A stretch of DNA of 64,000 nt from Sinohyriopsis cumingii (lineage: Eukaryota > Mollusca > Bivalvia > Unionida > Unionidae), in NCBI GenBank assembly GCA_028554795.2, contig CM068831.1, forward strand, positions 59,519,180 to 59,583,179, read 5' to 3'. Positions 39,458 through 49,186 of this stretch are shown here, in pieces. Position numbers and translations under genes: made by a program. A model generated the notes under the pieces. The model was not told the origin of the DNA, did not search any database, and saw nothing but the letters and a program-made list of their open reading frames with translations. Numbering within the stretch: position 1 is the first letter of the stretch; the number at the start of each line of letters is the position of its first letter.

Positions 39458-40910
39458 CTATCATCACCACCTCGAATTATATTATTTTTTTGGGTCAGAA
39501 ATTATCATTATTATACTACTTATTTTTTGACTCGCAAAAGGGCGGTAATTTTATGATCCTCGGTATATGGTCATAATCATATACAACATCCAAGGTTTGT
39601 GATGCCTGGTGGAGCAAGTTGAACAGTATGCATTACAGAAAGGATTTATGATTTCTAACTTACAAAAATATGCAGTTCGTGTATTTTTCTGCCCTATTCG
39701 TGAAACATTTAGAACAGCGCAACACATAGAATACATGTATATTTCATCTAACCTACAGAAAACCGAGCGCAGTATGACATGTATATTCCAGCTTACTGAG
39801 TGCAGAATCCAGCGTCTAGTCTGTATCGATCGTGGCGGGTTAATTTTAGATCCAATGTACAGCACATGGATCCTGCATGTACTGACTCGATTACAGAAAT
39901 ACGTCCATAATAGTGTTTGGAATTAAAAATCAGTTGCATTTTCCTTGTTCAGTGCAGAAATATAATGCAAGATTGTGTATGTATGTGTGATTATTTATTT
40001 ATCGAGTAAACTCCCTTTGACCAGTCATAGATAGGATGGAAAAATCTAGCAGTTAGATGATCTGGACCAGATGTTCTATCATAGATGGCGTGGTATAGTA
40101 AATATGAAATTCCTTAATTCAGCTTTGTTTGGTGAGAATATATTGTATAAACGTATTTCTTGAATTCAGAATCGTATTTTGAGCAAATATATTTGAAATT
40201 AGTTCCTTTTCAATGATTATTAGCTATATATTAACTTCCGAAACATATGTTTGTAATAAGATTTGATAGCTCAATCGGTATTGGACTGTGACGCTCGCGG
40301 TCCAGGATCGAATCCCCATGGCTGACAACTGGTCGGTGGTGTACGCATAATTGCGATTTTTATAATAATGGGGGGGGGGGCGGCAGCAAAAAGCCCCTCC
40401 GCTCAGCAAAACTCAGCCACCATATCAACCGGTGGTTGATACATATTTTCGCATCACCCACGGGCTCGATTATTGTGGGTGGGGTTTTGCTGAGCGTATA
40501 TGTTTGTACTGTCCTTCATTCATTATATATTTGTACTGTCCTTCATTCATTCATTTCATCTCACTCATTCAGTTATTTCATCTCATTCAGTCATTGCATA
40601 TATTTCATTTCATACTTAATGAGCTTGCTAAAAAAGTCGAATAGAAGTTCATTTCATAATATATGTTTGTGCCGTCATTCATTCATTGTATATACCCATT
40701 TCATTGTATATATCCATTTCATTGTATATCTTCACCAAACAAACCCTCTTGGGCCTCTAGACCGCTGTTTGACGGGTTAGAGCCTCTCATAGGGGGTAGT
40801 GTTTCGTGTACCTGTGCCGTCCTTGAAACATCCTGACGAACTCGCTAAAGACTCGATAGGGGTTCTATAGGGATAATTTTTTTTTATTTTAAAGATTTAT
40901 ATATTATATA
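39458..40910. other. Non-coding centre of element 2, possible later insertion
   Basis: No supported gene. An open frame at 39609-39926 has no recognisable features, and its repeated CAGAAA/ACATGTATATT words suggest chance. The stretch contains a tRNA-like fragment (40262-40330), an 11-G run (40371), inverted GTTTTGCTGAG/CTCAGCAAAAC copies, and CATTCATT/TCATTTCAT repeats (40510-40740). Composition differs from the coding parts. Confidence 0.5.
40262..40330 (+). other. tRNA-like fragment (tRNA pseudogene or SINE head)
   Basis: TAGCTCAATCGGT (about 40267-40279) fits a pol III A box and GGATCGAATCC (40305-40315) a B box, with correct spacing for a tRNA. The cloverleaf is not convincing and no clean acceptor stem is seen. 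More likely a SINE head or dead tRNA than a working tRNA. Confidence 0.45.
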
Positions 40911-41234
40911 ATGAACCATCAAAATATCAAAGACATTATTTCTGCTATTAAAAAACTAGAAGAAAACGGAATTAATATATCTGATGAACTAAATCCTGAA
41001 AAAATAATATCTGATTTTGAAACGTTAGAAGAACTTAAAAATGAAAATAAGTATGTTCTATCATCTCAATATAAGTTCATAAAGCGGATTCAGGCAGCTA
41101 TGTTTCAGTCACTGGCTATGGTGAACGATGATCAAGTAAATGAATTTATTCCTCTTTCTGTTGCAGTAGAGAAGATCAGGTTGGGATTATCCAGCGAATA
41201 CGAAACAAAAAAAAAACAATCAGTACCCGCATAA
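40911..41234 (+). CDS. Small acidic hypothetical protein
   Basis: Intact 107-residue frame, MNHQNIKDIISAIKKLEENG, predicted mostly helical, with TTATATATTATATA directly upstream (TATA-like). No family recognised. It is convergent with the minus-strand structural block. Confidence 0.5.
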   Translation: MNHQNIKDIISAIKKLEENGINISDELNPEKIISDFETLEELKNENKYVLSSQYKFIKRIQAAMFQSLAMVNDDQVNEFIPLSVAVEKIRLGLSSEYETKKKQSVPA

Positions 41235-41369
41235 AATACTTAAGAAAAATTATGTCAGCGGGTAACGACCAAAGCAACCCTGAGTAGTAATATAATTTCC
41301 CTCACTGTATATCACATCAGAATTAATTTACATAAAAAATAAAATATTTCAGAATAATAATAAAATATT

Positions 41370-41845
41370 TTTTGGAAAACTGATTGATTTGTATACTTTT
41401 AAGTGGCAATCACCCCATCAGAATTAATAAACTGATTGATGTGTATACTTTTGAGTAGCAACCACCCCATCAGATTGATTCATAAAAAAATAAAATATTT
41501 CAGAATAATAATACAAATATTTCAGAATAATAATACAATATTTTTTTGTAGTATTTTTTGGAAAACTGATTGATTTCTATACTTTTAAGTACCAACCACC
41601 CCATCAGAATTAGCAAACTGATTAATTTGTATAATTTTCAGTACCAATTACCCCATCAGAATTAATAAACTGATTGATTTGTATACTTTTGAGTAGCAAC
41701 CACCCCATCAGAATTATCAAACTGATTGATTTGTATAATTTTCAGTACCAATTATCCCATCAGATTGATTCATAAAAAACAAAATATTTCAGAATAATAA
41801 TAAATTATTTCAGATTGTACAAAATTGATTAATTTGTGTAATTTA
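41370..41845. repeat. Degenerate tandem repeat in element 2
   Basis: At least six imperfect copies of AACTGATTGATTTGTATA+CTTTTGAGTAGCAACCACCCCATCAGAATT, mixed with TTTCAGAATAATAATA runs. It separates the plus-strand small gene from the minus-strand block. It could be a regulatory or terminator region. No coding seen. Confidence 0.8.
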
Positions 41846-41853
41846 TTATTTAT

Positions 41854-42126
41854 TTATTTATTCTGAAATATAATTTTTTTAAGTTGATCAAGTTTAATAC
41901 AGGAATGTGTATAATTTAGAATCTGATCTCTGTTACAGATGATCTCGATAATATGTTCTCGACGGAGCTCATCTAACTGTTCTTGTGTTAATAAGAAATC
42001 TTCGCTTCCGTATTCATCAATAACTAAATTAACGTTAAATTGCTCTGTGTTTTGTGAAAACGCTGTTCTGATGGAGTTTTCAAGTGCTTCTTTGTCATGT
42101 ATAAAAACAATCACGTGCTCGTACAT
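41854..42126 (-). CDS. Small hypothetical protein
   Basis: Intact 90-residue frame, MYEHVIVFIHDKEALENSIR. The alternating hydrophobic start (VIVFIHD) and acidic middle suggest a small alpha/beta fold. It lies downstream of the penton gene at the end of the structural block. No family recognised. Confidence 0.5.
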   Translation of the reverse strand: MYEHVIVFIHDKEALENSIRTAFSQNTEQFNVNLVIDEYGSEDFLLTQEQLDELRREHIIEIICNRDQILNYTHSCIKLDQLKKIIFQNK

Positions 42127-42148
42127 TATATAATATTTACCGGATTAA

Positions 42149-43519
42149 TTAAGATTTCACATACAGATTTATTACAAGCTCTTCTCCACGTATGTCAATT
42201 AAGCGATTAAGGTGGTCTGTGAGCTTAAAATTTATTCGTGTTAACATATTATTGTGACACCGTAGATACACAGGATTAGTTGGTTCTTGCACGATTAAAT
42301 TTCCAGGGGAAACATGTGGTGTAAATGTATATAAAATATATCCTTGTTGAGCCTGGTTTGATTTTCCGAGATCTATTTGATAGCTACCATCGACTACGTC
42401 ACAAACCAGATTGACCACGATCGTGCTGGTTATATTAACGATTCCCCGAGATACGTGCCTGCCACCGCCGTGTGGATCATTATCATGTCTGAGAACAGAT
42501 GGAGGTGGGGCTAGTTTTTTCCACGCATCGAGTATTTTAGGAAAATATTCATCAATGACATCATTGACAGATTTTCTCCGAGCGTCCGGGTCATAATCGG
42601 AAAATTTGAACGTCGGTATATCAGATTCCTTGATTTTATATTTATCAATTAAAAACGTTTTTTTCAGCGGGAGATGATTTTAAAATTAGATCTATAATTT
42701 TGTTGTGATTGCGTTCTATTTGTTTGATAATTTCCTCTCTTGTCTCGTGGGATGTTATATCGAAAAGATACTCAGTGAGGCGTTCACGTAGTTTATTTAG
42801 TTGATCTTTATGATCAAGCTTGGAACTGTCAATAGTTCTTTTAATTTCGTGTAAATATAGCCACGGAGTTTATCTTCTGGTAAAGCTGAAAATATGTCAC
42901 CACCATAACCAATTAAATCATCCAAACTAATATCCCAAGTTCGAGGTCCACGCCACCACCACCAAAGATCTGTCATTGTAACTTCGTGACGAGAGCTACT
43001 TGTTGACGTAAAATCAGATTTTTTTGGTTCAGGTGGTCCTTTATACACTGGAGGAACATCCGGCCAACCTAGTACGGATCTTATCGTGGATTGATAAATA
43101 TCAACGGCATAATCAGGAGAATGTATTTCAACCGTCGAGGACAACGTCGGCTCATAAACATTAATTTATATTTTTGCTTCTTTTCCTGTTATTGATTTTA
43201 TTCTACGTTGAAATTCCTCATTGAGATCTTCAATCTCATAACTACCAGTGGGTATTCCAACATCTATTCAGTCAGGAGTACCATCTGGTTTGTTCTTATT
43301 AGCAAATACAAGAAAATTATTTGCTGGTGTACCATTAAGTGATTTTGATCTAATATTTGGCCAGCTGTAATATACCCGTAATTGCGCTAGTGCTATTTCC
43401 TTTACTGGAATTGCAGTAGGAAAGTTAATACTAAATTCAGGATTAGTTGAACTTACCGAGATCATCATTATCTTTGGCGGAGTTGTATTAGTCACGATCT
43501 GTTGGAGTAATTCTGTCAT
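42149..43519 (-). pseudogene. Penton-like minor capsid protein with large insertion, broken
   Basis: The N-terminal part (PPKIMMISVSSTNPEFSINF, then EIALAQLRVYYSWPNI) and C-terminal part (VCDVVDGSYQI, VYLRCHNNMLTRINFKLTD and IDIRGEELVINL) match invertebrate Polinton-like minor capsid proteins. Between them, after a STVEIHSPDYAVDIY segment, lie about 180-200 extra codons (about 42430-43000) with a WWWW run and coiled-coil-like charged sequence. Frameshifts or stops occur near 43267, 43145, 42850 and 42655. The insertion is unusual for the family and may be a spike-like domain. Otherwise the role is capsid vertex. Confidence 0.75.
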
Positions 43520-43697
43520 TATTAATACTTGTATCTTTAATACCGATGCCTTCGTCGTATATTTTAGTCATCATTGAAAACTCGAAATCAGATATAATTC
43601 CATCACTGAGACTCGCTGATAACAACGAGGATAACTTCGAGTATGCTACCGTCGCTGTATGCAATCTTATCATGTAATCGGATAATTTTTCATTCAT
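43488..43697 (-). CDS. Small conserved virion-linked protein
   Basis: A 69-residue frame from ATG 43697, MNEKLSDYMIRLHTATVAYS. It contains LSDGIISDFEFSMMTKIYDE, an EF-hand-like DG-ISD.E pattern I associate with a small gene next to membrane proteins in Polinton-like viruses. It overlaps the penton start by 32 nt and the gene upstream by 4 nt. Function unknown. Confidence 0.6.
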   Translation of the reverse strand: MNEKLSDYMIRLHTATVAYSKLSSLLSASLSDGIISDFEFSMMTKIYDEGIGIKDTSINNDRITPTDRD

Positions 43698-43972
43698 GCA
43701 GGTGGATATTTTTTTGTGATGATATTAAGCACACCTGCAATAGTTGTTGCTGCTGAAATACAAATAGTTACAGCTGCTGGTGCCATCATTGTCATCGCTG
43801 ATAATATAACACCGGTTCCAGCAACAATAGCGGATACTGAATAAACGATCACATCAACGATAACTAATCGTCGTCGATATTTTTGTACTTTTACTGTATA
43901 TTGTTCGACTCGATCTTTTAATGCTGCCTGCCATTCACGCGCTTGATTGTACCTGTATTGTGCACCATCCAT
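43694..43972 (-). CDS. Small two-span membrane protein
   Basis: Intact 92 residues. A charged N-terminal helix (YNQAREWQAALKDRVEQY) is followed by two hydrophobic segments (VDVIVYSVSAIVAGTGVILS and AAVTICISAATTIAGVL). The ATG/stop overlap with the next gene suggests translational coupling. It may be a virion or host-membrane protein. Confidence 0.65.
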   Translation of the reverse strand: MDGAQYRYNQAREWQAALKDRVEQYTVKVQKYRRRLVIVDVIVYSVSAIVAGTGVILSAMTMMAPAAVTICISAATTIAGVLNIITKKYPPA

Positions 43973-43978
43973 ATATTT

Positions 43979-45001
43979 TTATGCAGTAAATAATTGAGGT
44001 TTTTTAGCTACAAATTCCAAACACCACCAGTAAACTGTTACGTTTAATGTCTGATCAGCTGCTTCCAAAATAAATTCCTCTTCGGTTCCGCTATTTAATA
44101 GAACAGATACAACCCCGGAAAACTTATCAGCTGAATGGCGCCATGGAAACGTTGTAAATATTTCAAATTTTGTAGCACTGAACACAGACAGCCTGTACAC
44201 GCCAGTGACTGTTGCGGTATATTTGATAGTTTTATTTTGCTGCGACCATGTTGAAAATCCAGATGATACCGTGTATACGATGTTTGTGATATCAGCGGGT
44301 GTAACCCCGCCGGGAATTTTAATCAGACTGGTTTTGTTAACGATATCAGGAATCCCCGCTGCGATGTTTTGCTGCGTTTGTTTGATCGTGTCAATGTTGG
44401 TTTTGATATCAGAAAGATTTATGTTAACGGTGACCGGATTACCGAAGAATTCTTCTACGATTTTTGGATGAGTTCTAAAATTTCTACGAATATTTGAAAT
44501 CGCGTTTACGTGAACGTCGTATTCAGCCCGTAACGTGGATAATTTATTATCTACGGTACCATAGCTAATGCCAACATAATTTTTCGTTGTAGCATCTTCA
44601 CCGGAGGTTGGGTCTCTTAAAACTACTATTTTATTTCCGTTCATGTTGAGTTCACCCGTCATTGTGTCGCCGGTGTTTTTCAAGCGATTATCAACACTTT
44701 TTGCAATTTCATCTCTGATGGTTATGAACGATATACTTGAATCCCTGATTTTGCCGTTGTCAGTAAACACAGGAATATTATCCGTGACCGCACCGAGTAC
44801 TCGCCGAACTATATCATTCCATTTTATATTGCTCGTTTTTAGTTTTCCGTATCGATCCTGAAAAATAACAACCTCATCTGAGTCAACTCCAGCCAGGCTC
44901 ATGATATCAGCGAGTTCATCTTTAGTTGCGTACTTCGACAGATCAACGTCGGATTTTTTTTTCTTACTGGTAGATGAAGATCTTCCGTAAATATCAACCA
45001 T
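43979..45001 (-). CDS. Fibre-like receptor-binding protein
   Basis: Intact 340-residue frame. A Ser/Lys-rich start with DVDLSKYATKDELADI is followed by GDTMTGELNMNGNKIVVL and DPTSGEDATTKNYV, the repeat of trimeric phage tail fibres. A coiled-coil stretch (SDIKTNIDTIKQTQQN) follows, and then a beta-rich C-terminal domain (YTATVTGVYRLSVFS) like a TNF/C1q-type head. This layout (attachment, shaft, head) suggests a vertex fibre that binds host cells. It lies between the protease and the membrane-protein genes. Intact although its neighbours are broken. Confidence 0.8.
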   Translation of the reverse strand: MVDIYGRSSSTSKKKKSDVDLSKYATKDELADIMSLAGVDSDEVVIFQDRYGKLKTSNIKWNDIVRRVLGAVTDNIPVFTDNGKIRDSSISFITIRDEIAKSVDNRLKNTGDTMTGELNMNGNKIVVLRDPTSGEDATTKNYVGISYGTVDNKLSTLRAEYDVHVNAISNIRRNFRTHPKIVEEFFGNPVTVNINLSDIKTNIDTIKQTQQNIAAGIPDIVNKTSLIKIPGGVTPADITNIVYTVSSGFSTWSQQNKTIKYTATVTGVYRLSVFSATKFEIFTTFPWRHSADKFSGVVSVLLNSGTEEEFILEAADQTLNVTVYWWCLEFVAKKPQLFTA

Positions 45002-45446
45002 TATAATAAGACCTGTTGTTTAAAACGAATCGGTTACTTGTATAATCATGCACGACTTTATGTGGCGGTTTGGATGATTTTGATATAGCGTCAAATACAT
45101 TAATTACTTCACGGCCACATATTGGCGGATCTGTCATTGTTTGTGTGGGTAGCGTTGAATAACAAACTTTACAACCAGAGGTTCTTGCGTGATGTGGTGC
45201 GACGTACTTGATAAATTCAACGGGTGGAGCTAACCCGTATGAATCAAAATAAACAATTCCACATGGATCAACCGTGCATGATACCCAATGAGTACCGGGT
45301 CCTGAATTCGAGTCGAGATTAATAATACCTGTTTCGAGTTTGTTTGGTTGTTTTGGTAATTTGTCTCGCATGAAAACACCTCTGAAATTTTTTTATTTTT
45401 AATCGTTTAGCAGCATCAAGTAAATCAAAATTTGATGCTGGAGCAT
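44994..45446 (-). pseudogene. Adenain-like cysteine protease
   Basis: The main frame starts MRDKLPKQPNKLETGIINLD and contains GPGTHWVSC (catalytic His), YFDSYGLAPP (acidic residue), STLPTQ (oxyanion Gln) and PICGREV (Cys). All catalytic residues are present. The family's N-terminal FRGVF lead-in is in the same frame just upstream, but the first about 20 codons are in another frame across an A7 run near 45394, so the start appears frameshifted. Length is otherwise normal. Same role as the element-1 protease. Confidence 0.8.
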
Positions 45447-45887
45447 CTAACGTGGAAGCCTCAGACCTCTTCCCCAGCGAGATCCCGGTAATCGTAGGCC
45501 GCGTCCCTTTTTGTATCCATTTCCTGTTGCTTTCTTTAGAGCCATTCCAGCAGCTGTTCCAACAGCACCTAACGCGGCTGCTTTTGCTACAGCTGGAGCA
45601 GCAGCAGCTATTAACGCTGGAATAGCCGCAAGAAGTGGAAATATACCACCCGTTTTAACCATGTATTTGATGGCGCTCGGAGAAAGATGTAATTGAACTC
45701 CGGTTTTTGATTCTAGGGCTTTATTGAAATGTTTAATCTGATTATTTGTCAACGATAATTTGTTTGGACCACCACCCATCTAATCTCGTTTTAGTGATAT
45801 TTTAGTTCCGCATTTGCTGGTGGCTTTTGATTGAAGCTTTTTGACCTGACCGGGAGTCAGAATAACATTAACATGACTATACGACAT
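45447..45887 (-). pseudogene. pVI/pX-like structural protein, one internal TAG
   Basis: ATG 45887 (MSYSHVNVILTPGQVKKLQS) runs 35 codons to TAG 45780-45782, then continues in frame with LSLTNNQIKHFNKALESKTG, an Ala-rich hydrophobic helix (PLLAAIPALIAAAAPAVAKA) and a Gly/Arg/Leu tail with GRGLRLPGSRWGRG. Polinton-like viruses carry one protein with two such LT..Q motifs followed by a hydrophobic helix. The TAG therefore probably splits a single gene. Possible role in internal capsid or membrane disruption. Confidence 0.65.
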
Positions 45888-45916
45888 TTTTATATAAATA
45901 ATATTTTTTTGAATAA

Positions 45917-47340
45917 TTAAAGATTTTCCACTGGTGCATCAACAACTCTCATTCGACCACTACCGCCTTCAAGTAACATGGCTTTATCGCTGAGTATGAC
46001 CGCGATTGCTCTATAATCAACACCGCCTGTATTTAATGTTGCTTTAAGATGTATATCAACGACAGATTGTTTTGATAGATCAAGATGCTCCAGTGAAAAA
46101 TAATAAATCGGATACAAAGTTCTGAAATCATATTGTGATATTTGCAATCCAGTATCAACATTTTGATCACGTCCCATGAATGACATTAAACGATGATATG
46201 CACGTCCTATATGATTTTGTTCATAATTTAATTGTATATTCTCTGTTGGTTCTTGTTGTCCGTTTATCCGTAAAGAAATATCTGTGATACCTAGTTTGTC
46301 AAATATCATATGAGAGTGAACTTGTGAACCTAATCGATCAGTTTCCTGAAACGCAATAAAAATATGTCGCGGTGCAGAAACACCCTGTTGTGATGCTATA
46401 TGCCATGTGAACTACCGTTAACTTTAGTTTGCATACTGTCTGTGCTTGTTGTTAACCATGACAACAGGGATTTACCACCAGTGTTCATGAAAAAAATTAA
46501 TTTTTGTTCTACTGCGATCGTTGGAGTCATTACCGGCATCCATAGTGAAAGTTTCGATAATATTACTTTACCAGCATCACCAATAGGTCTCCACAGAGCA
46601 TCGTTATCATCACCCTTTCTTACAAGAACAACCGTGTGTCTAGCTCCAAAAATAACCTTTCTAAAATTTCTACAAAATCCAAAAATATGCGATAGTGGAA
46701 TTGCACATGAGAACCTTCTATTGTCTCCTAGCAACATATTTCTGCGTGCTGCAAATCCCAAGTTGAAATTTTCACTAGAACCATGAACCACTGGCCACAC
46801 ATCAGCATCCGCGTTATTAGCAAAATTTGTTGGTCGTCTTATATTATACGGATCGCTTTTAGGGCGATTGGAATTATCTTTCACAAACATCATTGTAGGA
46901 CCTGCTGATCTTGTATAATCATGAGAATATCTTGCTAATCCTATTATTGTTGTAGCAACGTCGACATCTTTCTGAATCGATTCAATATTTTTTCCATCGA
47001 TCATATAAGTGGCGCTATCAAACAGTGCCATGATCCCATTGTTGACAAAACCAACTTTTACTGCACCTTTGTAATTAGTATCATCCATTTTTATAATTGT
47101 ACCTTCTACCTCAAGAAAAGGCTCAGCGGGTAAAAAGTATCTACTTGTGTCATGAACTTGTAGTTCAATTCTTCCACGTTGATTTGGTATTCGTGCTTCA
47201 TAAGAATAAAACTGATAATCACGCACAAATTCATCTTTAAGGACAGGTGCCTCCATATCAAATGCTTCATCGGATTCACGTTTAAACATTTTATTATAAT
47301 TATTTTCGTCTAACACGAAAACCGGGTTTAGAAACTCCAC
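45917..47340 (-). pseudogene. Major capsid protein (double jelly roll), frameshifted
   Basis: ATG 47340 (MEFLNPVFVLDENNYNKMF). It contains QFYSYEARIPNQRGRIELQV and RYFLPAEPFLEVEGTI, a first jelly-roll pattern typical of invertebrate Polinton-like capsids, then ATYMIDGKNIESI. A frameshift near 46396 separates the C-terminal part (QNVDTGLQISQYDFRTLYPI, ending at 45917). Total is about 450 residues. Sequence is clearly different from the element-1 capsid, so the two elements belong to separate lineages. Confidence 0.82.
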
Positions 47341-47503
47341 TCCCTGATATCATGCTTGAAATATTATTCCCTGATTCACCGGGTCCTTGATCTGCTAATG
47401 CCGCTAGTTTTTGATTTGCAGCCTGATTTATTATTTTACTAACGTCTGCCGGCATCACCTCAGTACTTGCCAGTTTCACTGGTGGTTGTCGTTTTCGTCG
47501 CAA
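47300..47503 (-). CDS. Small basic hypothetical protein overlapping capsid start
   Basis: The 67-codon frame has a TTG instead of ATG at 47503, so the start is uncertain; MPADVSKIINQAANQK is an internal option. It contains Ser/Gly-rich SSMISGSGVSKPG and ends with Arg/Lys. It overlaps the capsid start by 41 nt. Function unknown. Confidence 0.4.
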   Translation of the reverse strand: MRRKRQPPVKLASTEVMPADVSKIINQAANQKLAALADQGPGESGNNISSMISGSGVSKPGFRVRRK

Positions 47504-47506
47504 TAA

Positions 47507-47764
47507 TCATGCTAGTCTATGTTTGATCGCCGAGAACGCCTTACCAGCAACATTGACAATTGCTCCAGGAGCTTTATCACGAACAATATCAATAGCTTTC
47601 ATCGATAATTGTTTTGCAATAGGTGCTGCTTTTGGAGCTATCCTTGTGAATAATCCCCGTACAACATCATCAAGTCCATCTCCGTAAGTAGCTCTGTAGA
47701 TTGGTAATCGTGAGTTTACCGCTCTGACCTGCACGGGTTTACGATGATTATTATGTATGATCAT
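47507..47764 (-). CDS. pX-like protein
   Basis: Intact 85 residues: MIIHNNHRKPVQVRAV, then LPIYRATYGDGLDDVVRGLF and IAPKAAPIAKQLSMKA. The Y.....GDGL.D..RG.F..IAP pattern parallels the element-1 protein at 7187-7627 (HGLGDML..AFRSVAP), so it is the shared pX-like gene. Short, basic and amphipathic. Probably a DNA-core or membrane-active virion protein. Confidence 0.65.
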   Translation of the reverse strand: MIIHNNHRKPVQVRAVNSRLPIYRATYGDGLDDVVRGLFTRIAPKAAPIAKQLSMKAIDIVRDKAPGAIVNVAGKAFSAIKHRLA

Positions 47765-47792
47765 CTTATTTTATTTGTTATTTATCTAACAA

Positions 47793-48134
47793 TTAGTCAC
47801 TATAATCATCAACAAGTTCATCGATAAGTTCTCGGTAAACTCCGATATCCATAATACCACCTTGAAATAATCGCCGACAAATATCAGCTGCTTCATTAAT
47901 TATTTCTGGTGAATTATTTCCGGCACGTTTTCCTCCTATGAGAACTTCTGACCGTGACACATCATTAATGATATTATCAGGACATAAACCAGATCCTGTT
48001 TTAGGTTCATCTTGAGGTGTTTTAAATACTGGTGGTTGCATCACCGGATAAAGTACTTCAGTGGTGACCGGGGGTATGTCAGGTGAGTCACTTACTCGAA
48101 ATCCATGTAGTGAATCTACCGGTGAATATGTCAT
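47793..48134 (-). CDS. Hypothetical structural-block protein
   Basis: Intact 113-residue frame, MTYSPVDSLHGFRVSDSPD, with a Pro-rich first half and an acidic C-terminus (IDELVDDYSD). GSGLCPDNII sits mid-protein. It overlaps the upstream gene by 47 nt in another frame. No family recognised. Confidence 0.5.
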   Translation of the reverse strand: MTYSPVDSLHGFRVSDSPDIPPVTTEVLYPVMQPPVFKTPQDEPKTGSGLCPDNIINDVSRSEVLIGGKRAGNNSPEIINEAADICRRLFQGGIMDIGVYRELIDELVDDYSD

Positions 48135-48891
48135 TGTCGGCGCAGAATTTTTTTTTACGTTGTAAAGGTGGAGGAAGCTGATACTGGGAGAGTTGTTCTT
48201 GTTCTTGTTCTAGTCTCTCTCTATGAAGTATTTCTACTTCTTTATAAAGATCTTTGTATTTCGAATCATTACCTTCAACCCGTCTTTTGTTTGCATGTAT
48301 GCGATATATCCATTTAATAAGATCTTCATTTTTTACTTCTTCATGACGGGGTTTTAAAATACCAGATTTGTCAGATATATAATCTAATATTTTTTCGGGT
48401 AATTTTTCTATTTCAGTATTCCTAATTTCTTCAACAACCCCTTCCTTAAATTTTGCAATTAATTTTATATTTTCTTTTACTGGCTTGAATTTAGGTGCAT
48501 GTTCTTTATGCACGTCGGTGACTTCAGCACGAAGTTTTCCAATACCTTCAAGTATTTCTTCGCCGACAAGTGGAGGTTGAGCCGCAGCTATATCAGTTGG
48601 AAGATCTCGTAAAATCTTCTTCGTTTGTTTAGTTCTTCTTGCTATTTTTTCGGTTTGTTCTGCTGTTTGTTTTGATATCGGAAGAAGATCTTCTTTGATT
48701 ACTGTTGTAACTTTCTCAGTAGCTGCAGTGACGGGCTTAAACAGTTTTTTAGTGTCTTCTTCGTACTCAGCTTGTGCTTCTTGCTGCGCTTGTAGATTTT
48801 TTCTAAATGAATCTCGCACGGGAAGAAATTTTTTGATTGCTTCTAGTCTCTCTCATGCTATTCTTGCAGTATGAGATTCTGGATGTACCAT
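48088..48891 (-). pseudogene. Coiled-coil protein at the element-2 right end, one TGA
   Basis: ATG 48891 (MVHPESHTARIA) then TGA at 48853-48855, after which the same frame is open for about 255 codons. The protein is rich in Glu, Lys and Gln (QAQQEAQAEYEEDTKKLF; ERLEQEQEQLSQYQ) with heptad-like spacing. It resembles the long charged protein found upstream of capsid genes in Polinton-like viruses. It is the first gene inside the right TIR. Role unknown. Confidence 0.55.
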
Positions 48892-48927
48892 TATGTTTTA
48901 ATATAACAATTTTTTTATTAATATAGC

Positions 48928-49181
48928 AGCAGAGAGGGCGCGACCTCAATAAAGTGTCCACGTGGTAAAATAAACCATTCTACGAATAAAAAAAAAAAGA
49001 CAACGACGTTAAAGTAACACCAATTTGAGAAATCTTTTAGAAGATTTTATTTTTGCTTCAATTTGTGTCGACGCTTTGGTTAAATCTGTCGACGCTTTTT
49101 ATTTTTTCTTTGTTCGTAGGAAGGGTTATTTTTAATTTTTCGACACTTTTCGATCTTGGTCTGTTCGCCCTCTCTGCTGCT
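48928..49181. repeat. Right TIR of element 2
   Basis: Inverted match of 32901-33151. Its inner edge (GCAGAGAGGGCGCGACC) and outer edge (rc GCAGAGAGGGCGAACAG) are near-identical, which gives the nested-terminus appearance noted for the left copy. Confidence 0.95.
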
Positions 49182-49186
49182 GGGAA
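49182..49186. other. Right target-site duplication of element 2
   Basis: GGGAA, matching 32896-32900. Confidence 0.75.

Larger units (their letters stand above)
32901..49181. mobile_element. Element 2: full-length decayed Polinton-like provirus
   Basis: A 16.3-kb element bounded by about 250-bp near-perfect TIRs and a GGGAA duplication. It encodes A32-like ATPase, rve integrase, PolB/helicase/HNH fusion, capsid, penton, adenain-like protease, fibre-like and pX-like proteins. It is distinct from element 1: different capsid and integrase (F54H12.3-like) families, different gene order and different PolB. Frameshifts and stops affect nearly every large gene. A non-coding stretch at 39480-40900 with a tRNA-like fragment may be a later insertion. 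Confidence 0.92.

Noticed and set aside
39609-39926. 105-codon gene in the centre of element 2
   Set aside because: Repeated words, no domain, and no promoter or neighbour logic. Likely chance.
40262-40330. Functional tRNA gene
   Set aside because: A and B boxes are present, but no clean acceptor stem or full cloverleaf could be drawn.
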